A DNA stretch of 64,000 bases, taken from Kaistia granuli DSM 23481 (GTDB lineage Bacteria; Pseudomonadota; Alphaproteobacteria; Rhizobiales; Kaistiaceae). Every line of letters starts with the position of its first letter. The stretch's first letter is position 1. The position numbers were made by a program, and so were the translations under genes. The notes under the pieces are model-generated. The model worked only from the letters and a program-made list of their open reading frames with translations, was not told where the DNA came from and did no database searches. The DNA lies in NCBI RefSeq assembly GCF_000380505.1, contig NZ_AQYH01000006.1:186001-250000 (forward strand). Direction: 5' to 3'. This document shows, in pieces, positions 37,771 through 46,525 of this stretch.

Positions 37771-38793
37771 ATGTTCCGCCTTGACCAGAAGCTGGAGCGC
37801 ATCCGTTCCGGCAACTACAGCCGCAGCGACTTCATCATTGCCGACGCCAAGGACGGCGACATGGGCCCCAGCATCACGTCCTGCGGGCCGAAGCGCGAGA
37901 AGGACGGCAGCTGGAACCGCTACTACACGAGGGCGGAATTCCTCGACAACATCCGCGCCGTGGTCGAGCAGGACATCGTCGACATCATGCTGACGTCGGC
38001 GTCCAACATGGAAACGCTGATCGACATGGGCGTCTATCGCGGCAGCGCGATCAAGCCCGCCATCCGCGCCAACGACACGACGGACGTCTGGGTCGGCCGC
38101 GGCGCCAGCTACGTCAAGCAGCCCTCGCGCGCCTTCCGTACGGCGTCACTGCCGCGCGTCACCACCGGCTCGATCGATCCGGCGCCCGGAGCGCCAATCA
38201 CCGGCACCGATCTCGGCCTCTATTCGATTACCTTCAACAACGACCTCGAACACGATATGGCGTCGCTCGAGGCCTTCACCGACTTCCGGGACGACGCGGC
38301 CCGCAACAACTTCAAGTACTTCCTCGAAGTGTTCAATCCGAACGTCGCCTGCGGCGTCGATCCCGACCTGGTGCCGCACTACATCAACGATTGCATCATG
38401 CGTTGCCTCGCCGGCGTCATGAAGGCCGACCGGCCGCGGTTCCTGAAGATAGCCTATAACGGCCCGAAGGCGCTCGAAGAGTTGGCGTCCTACGACAGCA
38501 GCATCGTCGTCGGCGTGCTCGGCGGCGGCGCCGGGACCACGCGCGACTGCTTCGAGCTGCTCTCCCAGGCCGAGCGCTACGGCGCCCGGGTCGCCCTGTT
38601 CGGCCGCAAGATCAACCTCGCCGAGGATCCTCTGGCGATGATCACCTTCATGCGCGCCATCACCGACGGCACCCTGCAGCCGGTCGAGGCGGTCAAGGCC
38701 TATCACGGCAGCCTGCAGAAGAGCGGCATCACGCCGTTGCGTGATTTGGCGGCCGATAGCGAGATCACCGAAAAGCCCCTCAAGGCAGGCTAG
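37771..38793 (+). CDS. class I aldolase-like TIM-barrel protein, function unknown
   Basis: 340 residues, soluble, no signal peptide. I do not recognise a named family with certainty. The second half looks like a DhnA/LsrF/tagatose-type class I aldolase: FLKIAYNGPKALEELAS with Lys226 as possible Schiff-base residue, then VVGVLGGGAGTTRDCFELLS and ARVALFGRKINLAEDP, resembling a phosphate-binding loop. The N-terminal half (GDMGPSITSCGPKREKDGSW, VEQDIVDIMLTSASNMETLI) fits a barrel with an early catalytic Asp. It lies between the transporter and a PfkB kinase, so cleavage of a sugar (bis)phosphate is inferred. Confidence 0.6.
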   Translation: MFRLDQKLERIRSGNYSRSDFIIADAKDGDMGPSITSCGPKREKDGSWNRYYTRAEFLDNIRAVVEQDIVDIMLTSASNMETLIDMGVYRGSAIKPAIRANDTTDVWVGRGASYVKQPSRAFRTASLPRVTTGSIDPAPGAPITGTDLGLYSITFNNDLEHDMASLEAFTDFRDDAARNNFKYFLEVFNPNVACGVDPDLVPHYINDCIMRCLAGVMKADRPRFLKIAYNGPKALEELASYDSSIVVGVLGGGAGTTRDCFELLSQAERYGARVALFGRKINLAEDPLAMITFMRAITDGTLQPVEAVKAYHGSLQKSGITPLRDLAADSEITEKPLKAG

Positions 38794-38804
38794 GGTTAGG
38801 CGCC

Positions 38805-39818
38805 ATGTCCGAGCATCGCCGGGGTATCGTCACCGGGGGCACCTGGTGCGTCGACTACAATCGGGTCGTGACGCACTGGCCCGAGGAAGACGGCATGGCC
38901 GAGATCGTCGGCGAGGAACGCCATGGCGGCGGCTCGGCCTGCAACCTGGCTATCGACATCAAGCGCCTCGATCCGGACATGCCGGTCGACACGATCGGCG
39001 TGGTCGGCAGCGACGAGGCGGGACGATACCTCGTCTCGCTCGCGGAAGAATTCGGCATCGGTACGGACCAACTGACCGTGACCGACGCCATGGGGACCCA
39101 GTTCTGCGACGCCTATGTGTCGCGGATCACCCATCGCCGCACCCATGTCTACAGCGTCGGCGCGGCCGGGCTGCTGACGCCGGAGCAGTTCGATTTCTCC
39201 GCGACCCGTGCCCGCTACCTGCACCTCGGGCTTCCCGGCGTGCACCGCCAGCTCGACGCCCCGCATGGCAGCGACGAAAGCGGCTGGGTCACGGTCCTGA
39301 AGATGGCCCGCGCCGCCGGATTGAAGACCAATCTCGAGCTGGCGAGCATCGAGAAGGAGCTGTTGCTCAAACTCACCCTGCCCTGCCTGCCGCATCTCGA
39401 CTTCATCATCGTCAACGATCACGAGATCGGCGCGCTTGCCGGCATGGCGACCGTGCAGCACGGGGTGACGGACATCGACGCCTGCCAGCAGGCCGCCCTC
39501 AGGGTGTTGGAGAAGGGGGCGATGTCGGTCGTCGTGGTCCACTGCCCGGCGGTCGCCATCGCGGTCAGCCGCGACGGCCAACGGCTGATCAAGCCGTCCG
39601 TCGCCATCCCGCCGGAGCTGGTCGTCGGCGCCAATGGCGCGGGCGACGCCTTCGCCGCCGGCATGCTCTATGGTCTGCATGAGGCGTGGGCGCTGGAGGA
39701 CAGCGTCCGGCTCGCCCACGCGGCCGCGGCGGCGTCCCTGCGCAGCATTTCGACCACGGTCACGGTCGAGAGCTGGCGGAAATGCCTGGATCTGGCCCAG
39801 ACCTGGGGATGGCGGTAG
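38805..39818 (+). CDS. PfkB-family carbohydrate kinase
   Basis: 337 residues. N-terminal GIVTGGTWCVDYNRVV and GGGSACNLAIDIKRL match the first PfkB signature; the catalytic signature is VVGANGAGDAFAAGMLYGLH with the base Asp in GAGD. An Asn stands where DT usually precedes GAGD (ANGAGD). It phosphorylates a sugar or sugar phosphate. With the AraB-like kinase at 33076 and the aldolase-like protein just before it (12-nt gap), it suggests two phosphorylations before cleavage. The operon appears to end here. Confidence 0.88.
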   Translation: MSEHRRGIVTGGTWCVDYNRVVTHWPEEDGMAEIVGEERHGGGSACNLAIDIKRLDPDMPVDTIGVVGSDEAGRYLVSLAEEFGIGTDQLTVTDAMGTQFCDAYVSRITHRRTHVYSVGAAGLLTPEQFDFSATRARYLHLGLPGVHRQLDAPHGSDESGWVTVLKMARAAGLKTNLELASIEKELLLKLTLPCLPHLDFIIVNDHEIGALAGMATVQHGVTDIDACQQAALRVLEKGAMSVVVVHCPAVAIAVSRDGQRLIKPSVAIPPELVVGANGAGDAFAAGMLYGLHEAWALEDSVRLAHAAAAASLRSISTTVTVESWRKCLDLAQTWGWR

Positions 39819-40141
39819 CCCAGCGAACCGGCCGGGCGCCAGCGGGAAGCCTGATCGCGGAGCCGACTTCCCCTTGGACCAACCCTCCGTTGGCGCGGGA
39901 CCCTTCCGCCTGGCTCGATATCAGCGGATTTGCGCGCGCATTTCCAACGTTCCTCCAAGCTGTGCCGGTGGCGATCGGGTCCTGCGATCATCGCTGGCGC
40001 TTCGAAGGCGAGCGCGGGGGACCTAGTTCCGTCGCCCCCTCGTCGCCGCAGGCTGGTCGGGCACACCGCCCTTGGACCAGGCCTTCGCGCTCCGATCCCT
40101 CGGCATCAAGATCGTCTCGATATCCGGACGCAGGAATCCAT
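39819..40141. other. intergenic region, no gene seen
   Basis: About 320 bp between operons C and D. Overlapping short frames on both strands have no domains and end without conserved features. I see no strong terminator for operon C. The regulatory site of operon D begins at 40142. Confidence 0.4.
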
Positions 40142-40188
40142 TTGACTCCCTCCCAGCGCTACTTATACGTATAAATAATACGTATAAG
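40142..40188 (+). promoter_or_regulatory. promoter and double LacI-type operator of operon D
   Basis: TTGACT at 40142-40147 is a -35 box, with TATACG (40164-40169) as -10. CTTATACGTAT (40162-40172) and ATACGTATAAG (40178-40188) are perfect 11-bp inverted arms 5 nt apart. Each arm contains its own TACGTA palindrome with the central CG of LacI-family operators, so two sites lie back to back over the -10 region. The LacI gene starts 10 nt later, so autorepression is expected. Confidence 0.8.
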
Positions 40189-40198
40189 AGGACGCGCA

Positions 40199-41203
40199 GT
40201 GTCGAACAGACCGACGCAGAAAGATGTCGCCATCCGGGCCGGGGTCTCCCAGGCAACGGTGTCGATGGTGCTGGGGGGCGCGAGCACGCAGTCGGTCTCC
40301 GCCGAGACCGTCCAGCGGATCCGGGCCGTTGCCGAGGAACTCGGCTACGTGCCGAACCGCTTCGCCCAGGCGCTGAAGACGCGCCGCACGATGACGATCG
40401 CCTGCATCGTTCCCGACATCACCAACCCCTTTTATCCCGGCCTCATCCGCGGCGTGCAGAAGATCGCCCAGGACCACGACTACGATGTCATCGCGGTCAA
40501 CACCGACGGCGTTCCGGCGCGCGAGCGGCACTTCCTCGACTGGGCGCGGCAAGGCCGCGTCGACGGCGTCATCGGTGTCTTCTTCACCGTGCGCGTCCAG
40601 GACTTCGTGCCCCTGCTCAATATCGGCATTCCGGTGGTCCGGATTGAATCGGCCAAGAAGCGGGGCGGCGATCTGGCCATTGACGACATCTTCGTCGACA
40701 GTCACGCCGCCGCGATTTCCGTGACCGAGCATCTGATTGCCAAGGGCCATCGGCGCATCGCGATGGTTGCCGGCAGCGGTGGCCCGCAGGGTGTGCGCGT
40801 CGAGGGCTATCGCGAGGCGCTCGGCCGCGCCGGCATCGAGCCGCTGGTCGCCATCGAGAGCGCCTTCAGCGAGACGGGCGGATTCCGCGCCGCCGAGGCC
40901 ATCATGGCGACGGGATACGCGCCGACCGCGATCTTCGCCGCCAATGATTTGATGGCGATCGGCGTCATGCAGGCGATCCGCGAGCGCGGCATCGACATTC
41001 CCGGCCAGATCGCCGTCTTCGGCTTCGACGACATATCGGCTGCCCGGCTGGTCACCCCGCCGCTCAGCACGGTCGCACAGTTTCAGGACCGGATGGGCGA
41101 GAAGGCCGCCGAAATCCTGATCGAGCGCTTGAGCGGGTCCCGCTCGGGTGGAGGCACCATTGAGGAAATGCCGTTCCAGTTGATCGAGCGCGGCACCGTC
41201 TAG
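40199..41203 (+). CDS. LacI-family transcriptional regulator
   Basis: 334 residues from a GTG start, with AGAGGA 6-7 nt upstream. The HTH reads TQKDVAIRAGVSQATVSMVL and the hinge YVPNRFAQALKTRRT. The effector domain has IVPDITNPFYPGLIRGVQKI, GRVDGVIGVFF, GHRRIAMVAGSGGPQG and IFAANDLMAIGVMQAIRERG. It heads operon D and its operator overlaps its own promoter. The inducer is presumably the sugar moved by the transporter at 41232-44300 or its hydrolysis product. Confidence 0.92.
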   Translation: MSNRPTQKDVAIRAGVSQATVSMVLGGASTQSVSAETVQRIRAVAEELGYVPNRFAQALKTRRTMTIACIVPDITNPFYPGLIRGVQKIAQDHDYDVIAVNTDGVPARERHFLDWARQGRVDGVIGVFFTVRVQDFVPLLNIGIPVVRIESAKKRGGDLAIDDIFVDSHAAAISVTEHLIAKGHRRIAMVAGSGGPQGVRVEGYREALGRAGIEPLVAIESAFSETGGFRAAEAIMATGYAPTAIFAANDLMAIGVMQAIRERGIDIPGQIAVFGFDDISAARLVTPPLSTVAQFQDRMGEKAAEILIERLSGSRSGGGTIEEMPFQLIERGTV

Positions 41204-41231
41204 ACGTCAGATTGATCCCAGGAGGAAACCA

Positions 41232-42548
41232 ATGAAGAGACGCACATTCATCGCCGGCACGCTCGGACTGCTGGCCAGCAGCGCCCTGATCGGCCCCGCC
41301 CTTGCCCAGGGCAAGACCATCACCTGGTGGTATGAGAGCGCCGATCCGAAGCAGCAGGGCTACATCAAGTCCGGCATCATCGAGCCCTTCAACGCCGCGA
41401 ACCCGGACTTCAACCTGACCATCGACTATCGCGGCACCGAGCTCGACAAGCAGATGCGGGTGGCGCTGCTTTCCGGCAATGGCCCGGACATCGTCTACAC
41501 GGCCGGTCCGACCTATGTCGCGCCGATGGCCCGCGCCGGCCAGCTGCTGGCGCTGGACGACTATGTCACCCGCTATGGCTGGAACGACCGGATCCTCCCG
41601 GTCTTCCTCGAGATGGGCAAGTATGACGGCAAGCTCTATGCGCTGCCGAAGACCTACGAGACGCTCGGCCTCTTCTACAACAAGACCCTGTTTGAGAAGC
41701 ACGGCTGGAAGGCTCCGACGACGATCGCCGAGCTCGAGACGCTGGCCGACGCCATGCTCGCCGAGAAGATCGTGCCCTTCGCCTCGGGCAACGCCAACTG
41801 GCGCCCGGCCAACGAGCACTATGTCTCGATCGCGCTCAACTCGATCGCCGGCCCCGAGAATGTCTACAAGGCGCTGAAGGGCGAGTTGCCCTGGACGGCC
41901 GAGCCCTTCGTCAAGGCGATCGATACGCTGAACAGCTGGTGGCAGAAGGGCTATTTCGGCCCGAACTACTTCTCGCTCAGCGACGAGCAGTCCTTCGCCC
42001 AGATGGCGTCCGGACAGGCCGGCATGATGCCGTCTGGCACCTGGCAGTTCCAGCGCGTCAATACCTACTTCCCGCCCGCCAATGCCGAAGTCGGCTTTGT
42101 CGGCTTCCCGAGCGCCGAGGGCGTCAGCGGTCCGGTCTATCCGCTCGGCGTCGGCTCGACCTTTTCGGTCGCGGCCACCTCGAAGAATGCCGACGGCGCC
42201 GCGGCGGCGATCGACTACATCTTCTCCGACAAGGTCTACGGCGTCATGAATTCGTCCTGGCCGGGCGAGTGGAACACGCCGCTGGCGGATCTTTCCAAGG
42301 TGCAGGTCGACAATGGCCTGCCGATCTACACCGAGGCGATGAAGACGCTCGCCGAGGCCGTCGGCGACAACCAGTACGGCTACACCACCTGGACCTTCCT
42401 GCCGCCGGCGACCAATTCCTACCTGGTCAGCGGCATTGAGGAAGTCTGGCTCGGCCGCAGCACCACCGCGCAGTTCCTGGAGCAGCTGAACGCGACGTTC
42501 CTGCAGGAAAAGGCCGACGGCAAGGTGCCCGCCATCCCCGCCCGGTAA
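41232..42548 (+). CDS. CUT1 sugar ABC transporter substrate-binding protein
   Basis: 438 residues, solute-binding family 1. The signal peptide begins MKRRTFIAGTLGLLASSALI and ends at PALAQG; the twin Arg followed by T-F fits a possible Tat signal (RRTFI). Mature segments: TITWWYESADPKQQGYIKSG, YVAPMARAGQLLALDDYVTR, LYALPKTYETLGLFYNKTLF and ASGQAGMMPSGTWQFQ. AGGAGG is well placed before the ATG. A 13-bp hairpin separates it from the first permease. Confidence 0.93.
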   Translation: MKRRTFIAGTLGLLASSALIGPALAQGKTITWWYESADPKQQGYIKSGIIEPFNAANPDFNLTIDYRGTELDKQMRVALLSGNGPDIVYTAGPTYVAPMARAGQLLALDDYVTRYGWNDRILPVFLEMGKYDGKLYALPKTYETLGLFYNKTLFEKHGWKAPTTIAELETLADAMLAEKIVPFASGNANWRPANEHYVSIALNSIAGPENVYKALKGELPWTAEPFVKAIDTLNSWWQKGYFGPNYFSLSDEQSFAQMASGQAGMMPSGTWQFQRVNTYFPPANAEVGFVGFPSAEGVSGPVYPLGVGSTFSVAATSKNADGAAAAIDYIFSDKVYGVMNSSWPGEWNTPLADLSKVQVDNGLPIYTEAMKTLAEAVGDNQYGYTTWTFLPPATNSYLVSGIEEVWLGRSTTAQFLEQLNATFLQEKADGKVPAIPAR

Positions 42549-42562
42549 CCCCCACGCCAGAC

Positions 42563-42593
42563 GGAGCGGCGGCGCGATCGGCGCCGCCGCTCC
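42563..42593 (+). repeat. intergenic hairpin after binding-protein gene (operon D)
   Basis: GGAGCGGCGGCGC (42563-42575) and GCGCCGCCGCTCC (42581-42593) are perfect 13-bp arms with a 5-nt loop. No T-run follows. It is placed between the binding-protein stop and the permease start. Confidence 0.72.
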
Positions 42594-42612
42594 CTCCAGC
42601 GGAGACCTCAGC

Positions 42613-43458
42613 ATGCATCGGCTCTATCTCGTCCCGACATTGCTCATCAATGTCGTCATCATCTTCATTCCGGCACTCCTGACCGTTGCACTGGCCTTCT
42701 TCCGCTGGGACGGCATCACGACGCCCGTCTTTGTCGGGCTGCAGAATTTCCAGGCCTTGTGGTTCGATCGCGTGTTCTGGACCGCGCTCACCAACAATCT
42801 GATCTGGACGGGCCTGTTCCTGACTATCCCGATCTTCATGGGGTTACTGGCGGCGACGCTGCTCCTGGTCGCCCGCCGCGGCAGCATGTTCTTCCAGGTC
42901 ATCTATTTCCTGCCGATGATCATCGCCACCGCCATCCTGGCGCGCGTCTGGCAGGGCATGATCTTCAGCCCGGTCTCCGGCGTGAACGGCATGCTGCAGC
43001 GCATGGGCTTCCCCACGATCGATCCGCTGACGCAGCCCTCCACGGCGCTGCTCGGCATCGCCACGGTGGATCTCTGGCACTGGTGGGGCTTTCTCTGCGT
43101 GATCTTCTTCGCAGCGCTGCGCCAGGTGCCGCAGGAGCAGATCGAATTCGCTCGCCTGGAAGGCGCCAGCTTCTGGCAGATCATGCGCCACGTGCTGATC
43201 CCGGCGATCCGGCCGACCATCACGCTGATGATGATCATGACCGTGATCTGGTCGTTCCTCGTCTTTGACTTCGTCTACATCCTGACCCAGGGCGGCCCGG
43301 CCTTCTCCAGCGAAGTGCTCTCCACCCTCGCCTATCGCAGCGCCTTCTACGACCTTGCCGTCGGCAAGGCCGCGGCCGTCGCCGTCGTCATCAGCCTGTT
43401 CGGCCTGGTCGCGACCGCCTTCTACATCCGGGCGCAGACCAGGGAGTTCCAGTCGTGA
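42613..43458 (+). CDS. CUT1 sugar ABC transporter permease (MalF type)
   Basis: 281 residues, six membrane spans starting at LYLVPTLLINVVIIFIPALL. The EAA loop reads IEFARLEGASFWQIMRHVLI-P and the late segment YILTQGGPAFSSEVLSTLAY marks the MalF/UgpA class. It pairs with the next permease, whose start overlaps its stop by 4 nt. No ATPase gene lies in this operon. Confidence 0.93.
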   Translation: MHRLYLVPTLLINVVIIFIPALLTVALAFFRWDGITTPVFVGLQNFQALWFDRVFWTALTNNLIWTGLFLTIPIFMGLLAATLLLVARRGSMFFQVIYFLPMIIATAILARVWQGMIFSPVSGVNGMLQRMGFPTIDPLTQPSTALLGIATVDLWHWWGFLCVIFFAALRQVPQEQIEFARLEGASFWQIMRHVLIPAIRPTITLMMIMTVIWSFLVFDFVYILTQGGPAFSSEVLSTLAYRSAFYDLAVGKAAAVAVVISLFGLVATAFYIRAQTREFQS

Positions 43459-44300
43459 AGCACGAAGTGAAACTGGTCGAGAGCCGGACGACCCTCACCC
43501 TTACCTATGCGGTGCTCAGCATCGCGCTTGTTATCACGCTGTTTCCGATCGCGCTGCTGGTGCTCAACTCCGTCAAGCCGGCGGCGCAGATCGTGCAGAA
43601 CCCGCTGGCATGGCCCGAAACGTTCCGCTGGGACAATTTCACCCGCGCCTGGGAGGACGCTCGCTTCTCCACCACGATGCTGAACTCGGCCATCCTGACG
43701 GCGACCACCATAGTCCTGGTGTGCTCGACGTCGTCGCTGACGGCCTATGTACTGGCCCGGCGCAAGATCGAAAGCTGGAAGATCGTCACCTTCTACCTGC
43801 TCGGCACGACAACGGCGCCGATCCAGCTCTTCCTGTTCCCGCTCTATTTCGGCTTCGCCAAGCTCGGGCTGATCAACAACCCCTTCGCCGTCGCGCTGAT
43901 CTACACGGCGATCTTCTCGCCCTTCGCCGTCATGCTGCTCCGCACCTATTTCCTCGCCATTCCGCGCGAGCTGGAAGAAGCGGCGCAGATCGACGGCGCC
44001 AATCACTGGCAGATCTTCACCCGGGTGATGCTGCCGATCGTCTCACCCGGCATCCTGACCGTCGCGCTGATCATCGGGCTCTATTCCTGGAACGAGTTCC
44101 TGATCGCCACGACCTTCCTGCAGGGCGCCGACAACATGACGGCGATCGTCTCCTTCTTCCTGCTGAGCGGCCAGTACAGCTCGGACTGGGGTGAGATCAT
44201 GGCCGCCGCGCTGATCATCGTCCTTCCCGTCGTCATCCTCTTCGTCCTGCTGCAGCGCCGCTTCATCGAAGGCATGGCCGGCGGCTCGGTGAAGGGCTGA
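43455..44300 (+). CDS. CUT1 sugar ABC transporter permease (MalG type)
   Basis: 281 residues, six membrane spans, the first at TYAVLSIALVITLFPIALLV. The EAA loop reads LEEAAQIDGANHWQIFTRVM-LP and LYSWNEFLIATTFLQGADNM is the MalG-class segment. The C-terminal RRFIEGMAGGSVKG is the usual ATPase-contact tail of this group. It is translationally coupled to the preceding permease and followed by the glycohydrolase gene 25 nt on. Confidence 0.93.
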   Translation: MKHEVKLVESRTTLTLTYAVLSIALVITLFPIALLVLNSVKPAAQIVQNPLAWPETFRWDNFTRAWEDARFSTTMLNSAILTATTIVLVCSTSSLTAYVLARRKIESWKIVTFYLLGTTTAPIQLFLFPLYFGFAKLGLINNPFAVALIYTAIFSPFAVMLLRTYFLAIPRELEEAAQIDGANHWQIFTRVMLPIVSPGILTVALIIGLYSWNEFLIATTFLQGADNMTAIVSFFLLSGQYSSDWGEIMAAALIIVLPVVILFVLLQRRFIEGMAGGSVKG

Positions 44301-44325
44301 GAACAAAGTTTCCATGGAGGCAACA

Positions 44326-46434
44326 TTGACCCTACCGAACGACTATCTGGACCGCGTCTATGCCGGCGTTCTCGGCAAGCTGATCGGCGTCTATCTCGGC
44401 CGCCCGTTCGAGGGCTGGACCTACCAGCGCATCATGGAAGAGCTCGGGCCGATCGACTATTACGTCCACGATCGCCTCGACCAGCCGCTCGTCGTCACCG
44501 ATGACGACGTCGCCGGCACCTTCACCTTCGTCCGTGCGCTGGAAGACTACGGCATCTCGCCGGACCTTTCGGCCGAGGACATCGGCAAGGCCTGGCTCAA
44601 CTACATCGTCGAGGAGCGCTCGATCCTATGGTGGGGCGGCGTCGGCAACTCGACCGAGCACACCGCCTGGATCAACCTGAAGAAGGGTATCCCCGCCCCC
44701 GCTTCCGGCTCGATCGCCGTCAATGGTGAGCCAGTCGCCGAGCAGATCGGCGCGCAGATTTTCATCGACGGCTGGGCACTCGTCGCGCCGAACCAGCCGA
44801 AGCTGGCGGCAAAGCTCGCCGAGCAGGCCGGCAAGGTCAGCCATGACGGTGAATCCGTCTATGCGGCCATGCTCTGGGCGGCGATGGAAGCCGAAGCCTT
44901 CAAGAGCCGCGACATCGACCACCTGCTCGACGTTGGCCTCTCGGTCATTCCGGCCGACAGCCTGATCGCCAAGCTGATCGCCGACGTCCGCCGCTGGCAC
45001 AAGGAGAACGCCGACTGGCGCGTCGCCCGCCAGCTGATCCAGGACCACTACGGCTACGACAAATATCCCGGCAACTGCCACGTCGTGCCGAACCACGCGC
45101 TGATGATCATGTCGGTGCTCTATGCGCCAGACGATTTCCAGAAGGCGCAGATGATCGTCAACACGTCGGGCTGGGACACCGACTGCAACGCCGGCAATGT
45201 GGGCTGCCTGATGGGCATCATGCTCGGCCTCGACGGCATCGAGGCCGGCCCGGATTGGCGCGGCCCGATCGCCGACCGGCTGCTGATCTCCTCGGCCGAT
45301 GGCGGCAATTCGATCAACGACGCCGTCCGCGTTTCCTACTACCTCGCCAATCTCGGCCGCCTGCTCGCCGGCGAAGGCCGCCTCGACAAGCCGAAGGACG
45401 GCGCGCAGTTCCACTTCTCGCTGCCGGGCAGCCAGCAGGGATTCCGCCCGCAAGCAGGGTTCACCGCGAACGCGTTCCTCCGCGTCGCCAACGAGGAGTT
45501 CGGCCCGGCCCGCGCGCTCTCGATCGGCTACGAGGCGCTCGGCCCCGGCCAGGAAGCGGCGGCGATCACGCCGACCTTCTCGCCGCCCGAGCTGCTCAAC
45601 ATGCGCACCTACGACCTGATGGCGACGCCGCTGGTCTATCCGGGCCAGGTGGTGACGGCGCGCCTCGTGGCGCCGGCCGCCAACAGGGGCGCCGTCGAAG
45701 CTCGTCTGCGTCTGCGCGTCTATGACGGCGCCGACAAGCTGCGCGACGTCGACGGCGACAAGGTGACGCTCGCCCCCGGCGCCGACACCGTGCTCTCGTG
45801 GCGCCTGCCGGAGCTCGACGGCCAGCCGATCGCCGAGATCGGCGTCGTGCTGACCGCCTCCGGTCCGCGCGCCGACGGCAAGATCCTGGTCGACTATCTG
45901 CGCTGGGACGGCGCGGCGGAAGTGACGCTGAAGCGTCCGGCCGGCGACGGCGATTTCTGGCGCATGGCCTGGGTCAACGGCGTCAGCTTCTTCTCGAAGC
46001 GCTTCCCGCCGAGCTTCCGCATCTCGCAGTCGCTGGGAGACGGCATCGTCTCGCACGGCACCCGCGAATGGACCGATTACGCGCTCGACGCCGACATCAT
46101 GATCCATCTCGCCGTGCATGGCGGCGTCGCGCTGCGCGTCCAGGGCCTGCGTCGCTACTATGCCATCCGCATCACGCGGGACAACCAGCTTCAGATCGTG
46201 CGCGTGCGCGACGAGAAGGAAGTGATCCTGGCGACGAGGCCGTTCGAGTTCGTGCTGGAGAAGGCGATTCCGGTCCACGCCAAGGTCGTCGGATCGACGA
46301 TCTCGGCAACGGTCGGCGGCGTCACCATCGAGGCGACGGACGACAGCGCCGAAGCGTTCAAGGACGGCGGCATCGGCCTGACGGTCTATGAAGGCGCCCT
46401 CTCGACCGACGCGGTCAAGATCTCGGCCGCCTGA
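44326..46434 (+). CDS. ADP-ribosylglycohydrolase-family protein with C-terminal beta-domain
   Basis: About 702 residues. The N-terminal half is the all-helical ADP-ribosylglycohydrolase fold: VYAGVLGKLIGVYLGRPFEG, the Mg-binding VVTDDDVAG (Asp59-61) and SGWDTDCNAGNVGCLMG (Asp284/286). From about residue 380 a beta-rich half resembles sugar-binding modules (RVYDGADKLRDVDGDKVTLA, GDGFWRMAW-like region, IRVRDEKEV). In a sugar operon the likely role is hydrolysis of an N- or O-glycoside, not protein de-ADP-ribosylation. GGAGG lies 5 nt before TTG 44326, favoured over ATG 44314, which contains that site. Confidence 0.82.
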   Translation: MTLPNDYLDRVYAGVLGKLIGVYLGRPFEGWTYQRIMEELGPIDYYVHDRLDQPLVVTDDDVAGTFTFVRALEDYGISPDLSAEDIGKAWLNYIVEERSILWWGGVGNSTEHTAWINLKKGIPAPASGSIAVNGEPVAEQIGAQIFIDGWALVAPNQPKLAAKLAEQAGKVSHDGESVYAAMLWAAMEAEAFKSRDIDHLLDVGLSVIPADSLIAKLIADVRRWHKENADWRVARQLIQDHYGYDKYPGNCHVVPNHALMIMSVLYAPDDFQKAQMIVNTSGWDTDCNAGNVGCLMGIMLGLDGIEAGPDWRGPIADRLLISSADGGNSINDAVRVSYYLANLGRLLAGEGRLDKPKDGAQFHFSLPGSQQGFRPQAGFTANAFLRVANEEFGPARALSIGYEALGPGQEAAAITPTFSPPELLNMRTYDLMATPLVYPGQVVTARLVAPAANRGAVEARLRLRVYDGADKLRDVDGDKVTLAPGADTVLSWRLPELDGQPIAEIGVVLTASGPRADGKILVDYLRWDGAAEVTLKRPAGDGDFWRMAWVNGVSFFSKRFPPSFRISQSLGDGIVSHGTREWTDYALDADIMIHLAVHGGVALRVQGLRRYYAIRITRDNQLQIVRVRDEKEVILATRPFEFVLEKAIPVHAKVVGSTISATVGGVTIEATDDSAEAFKDGGIGLTVYEGALSTDAVKISAA

Positions 46435-46440
46435 CGAAAA

Positions 46441-46475
46441 TCATCGCGCAGAGGGCTCGTCCCTCTGCGCGATGA
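46441..46475. terminator. bidirectional terminator
   Basis: TCATCGCGCAGAGGG (46441-46455) and CCCTCTGCGCGATGA (46461-46475) are perfect 15-bp arms with a 5-nt loop between convergent operons D and E. On the minus strand it is followed by TTTTC, so it also closes operon E. Confidence 0.88.
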
Positions 46476-46525
46476 ACCGATTGAAGGCGATCCCGATGTC
46501 GGGCCAGCTCTCCCTTGCGACTGGC

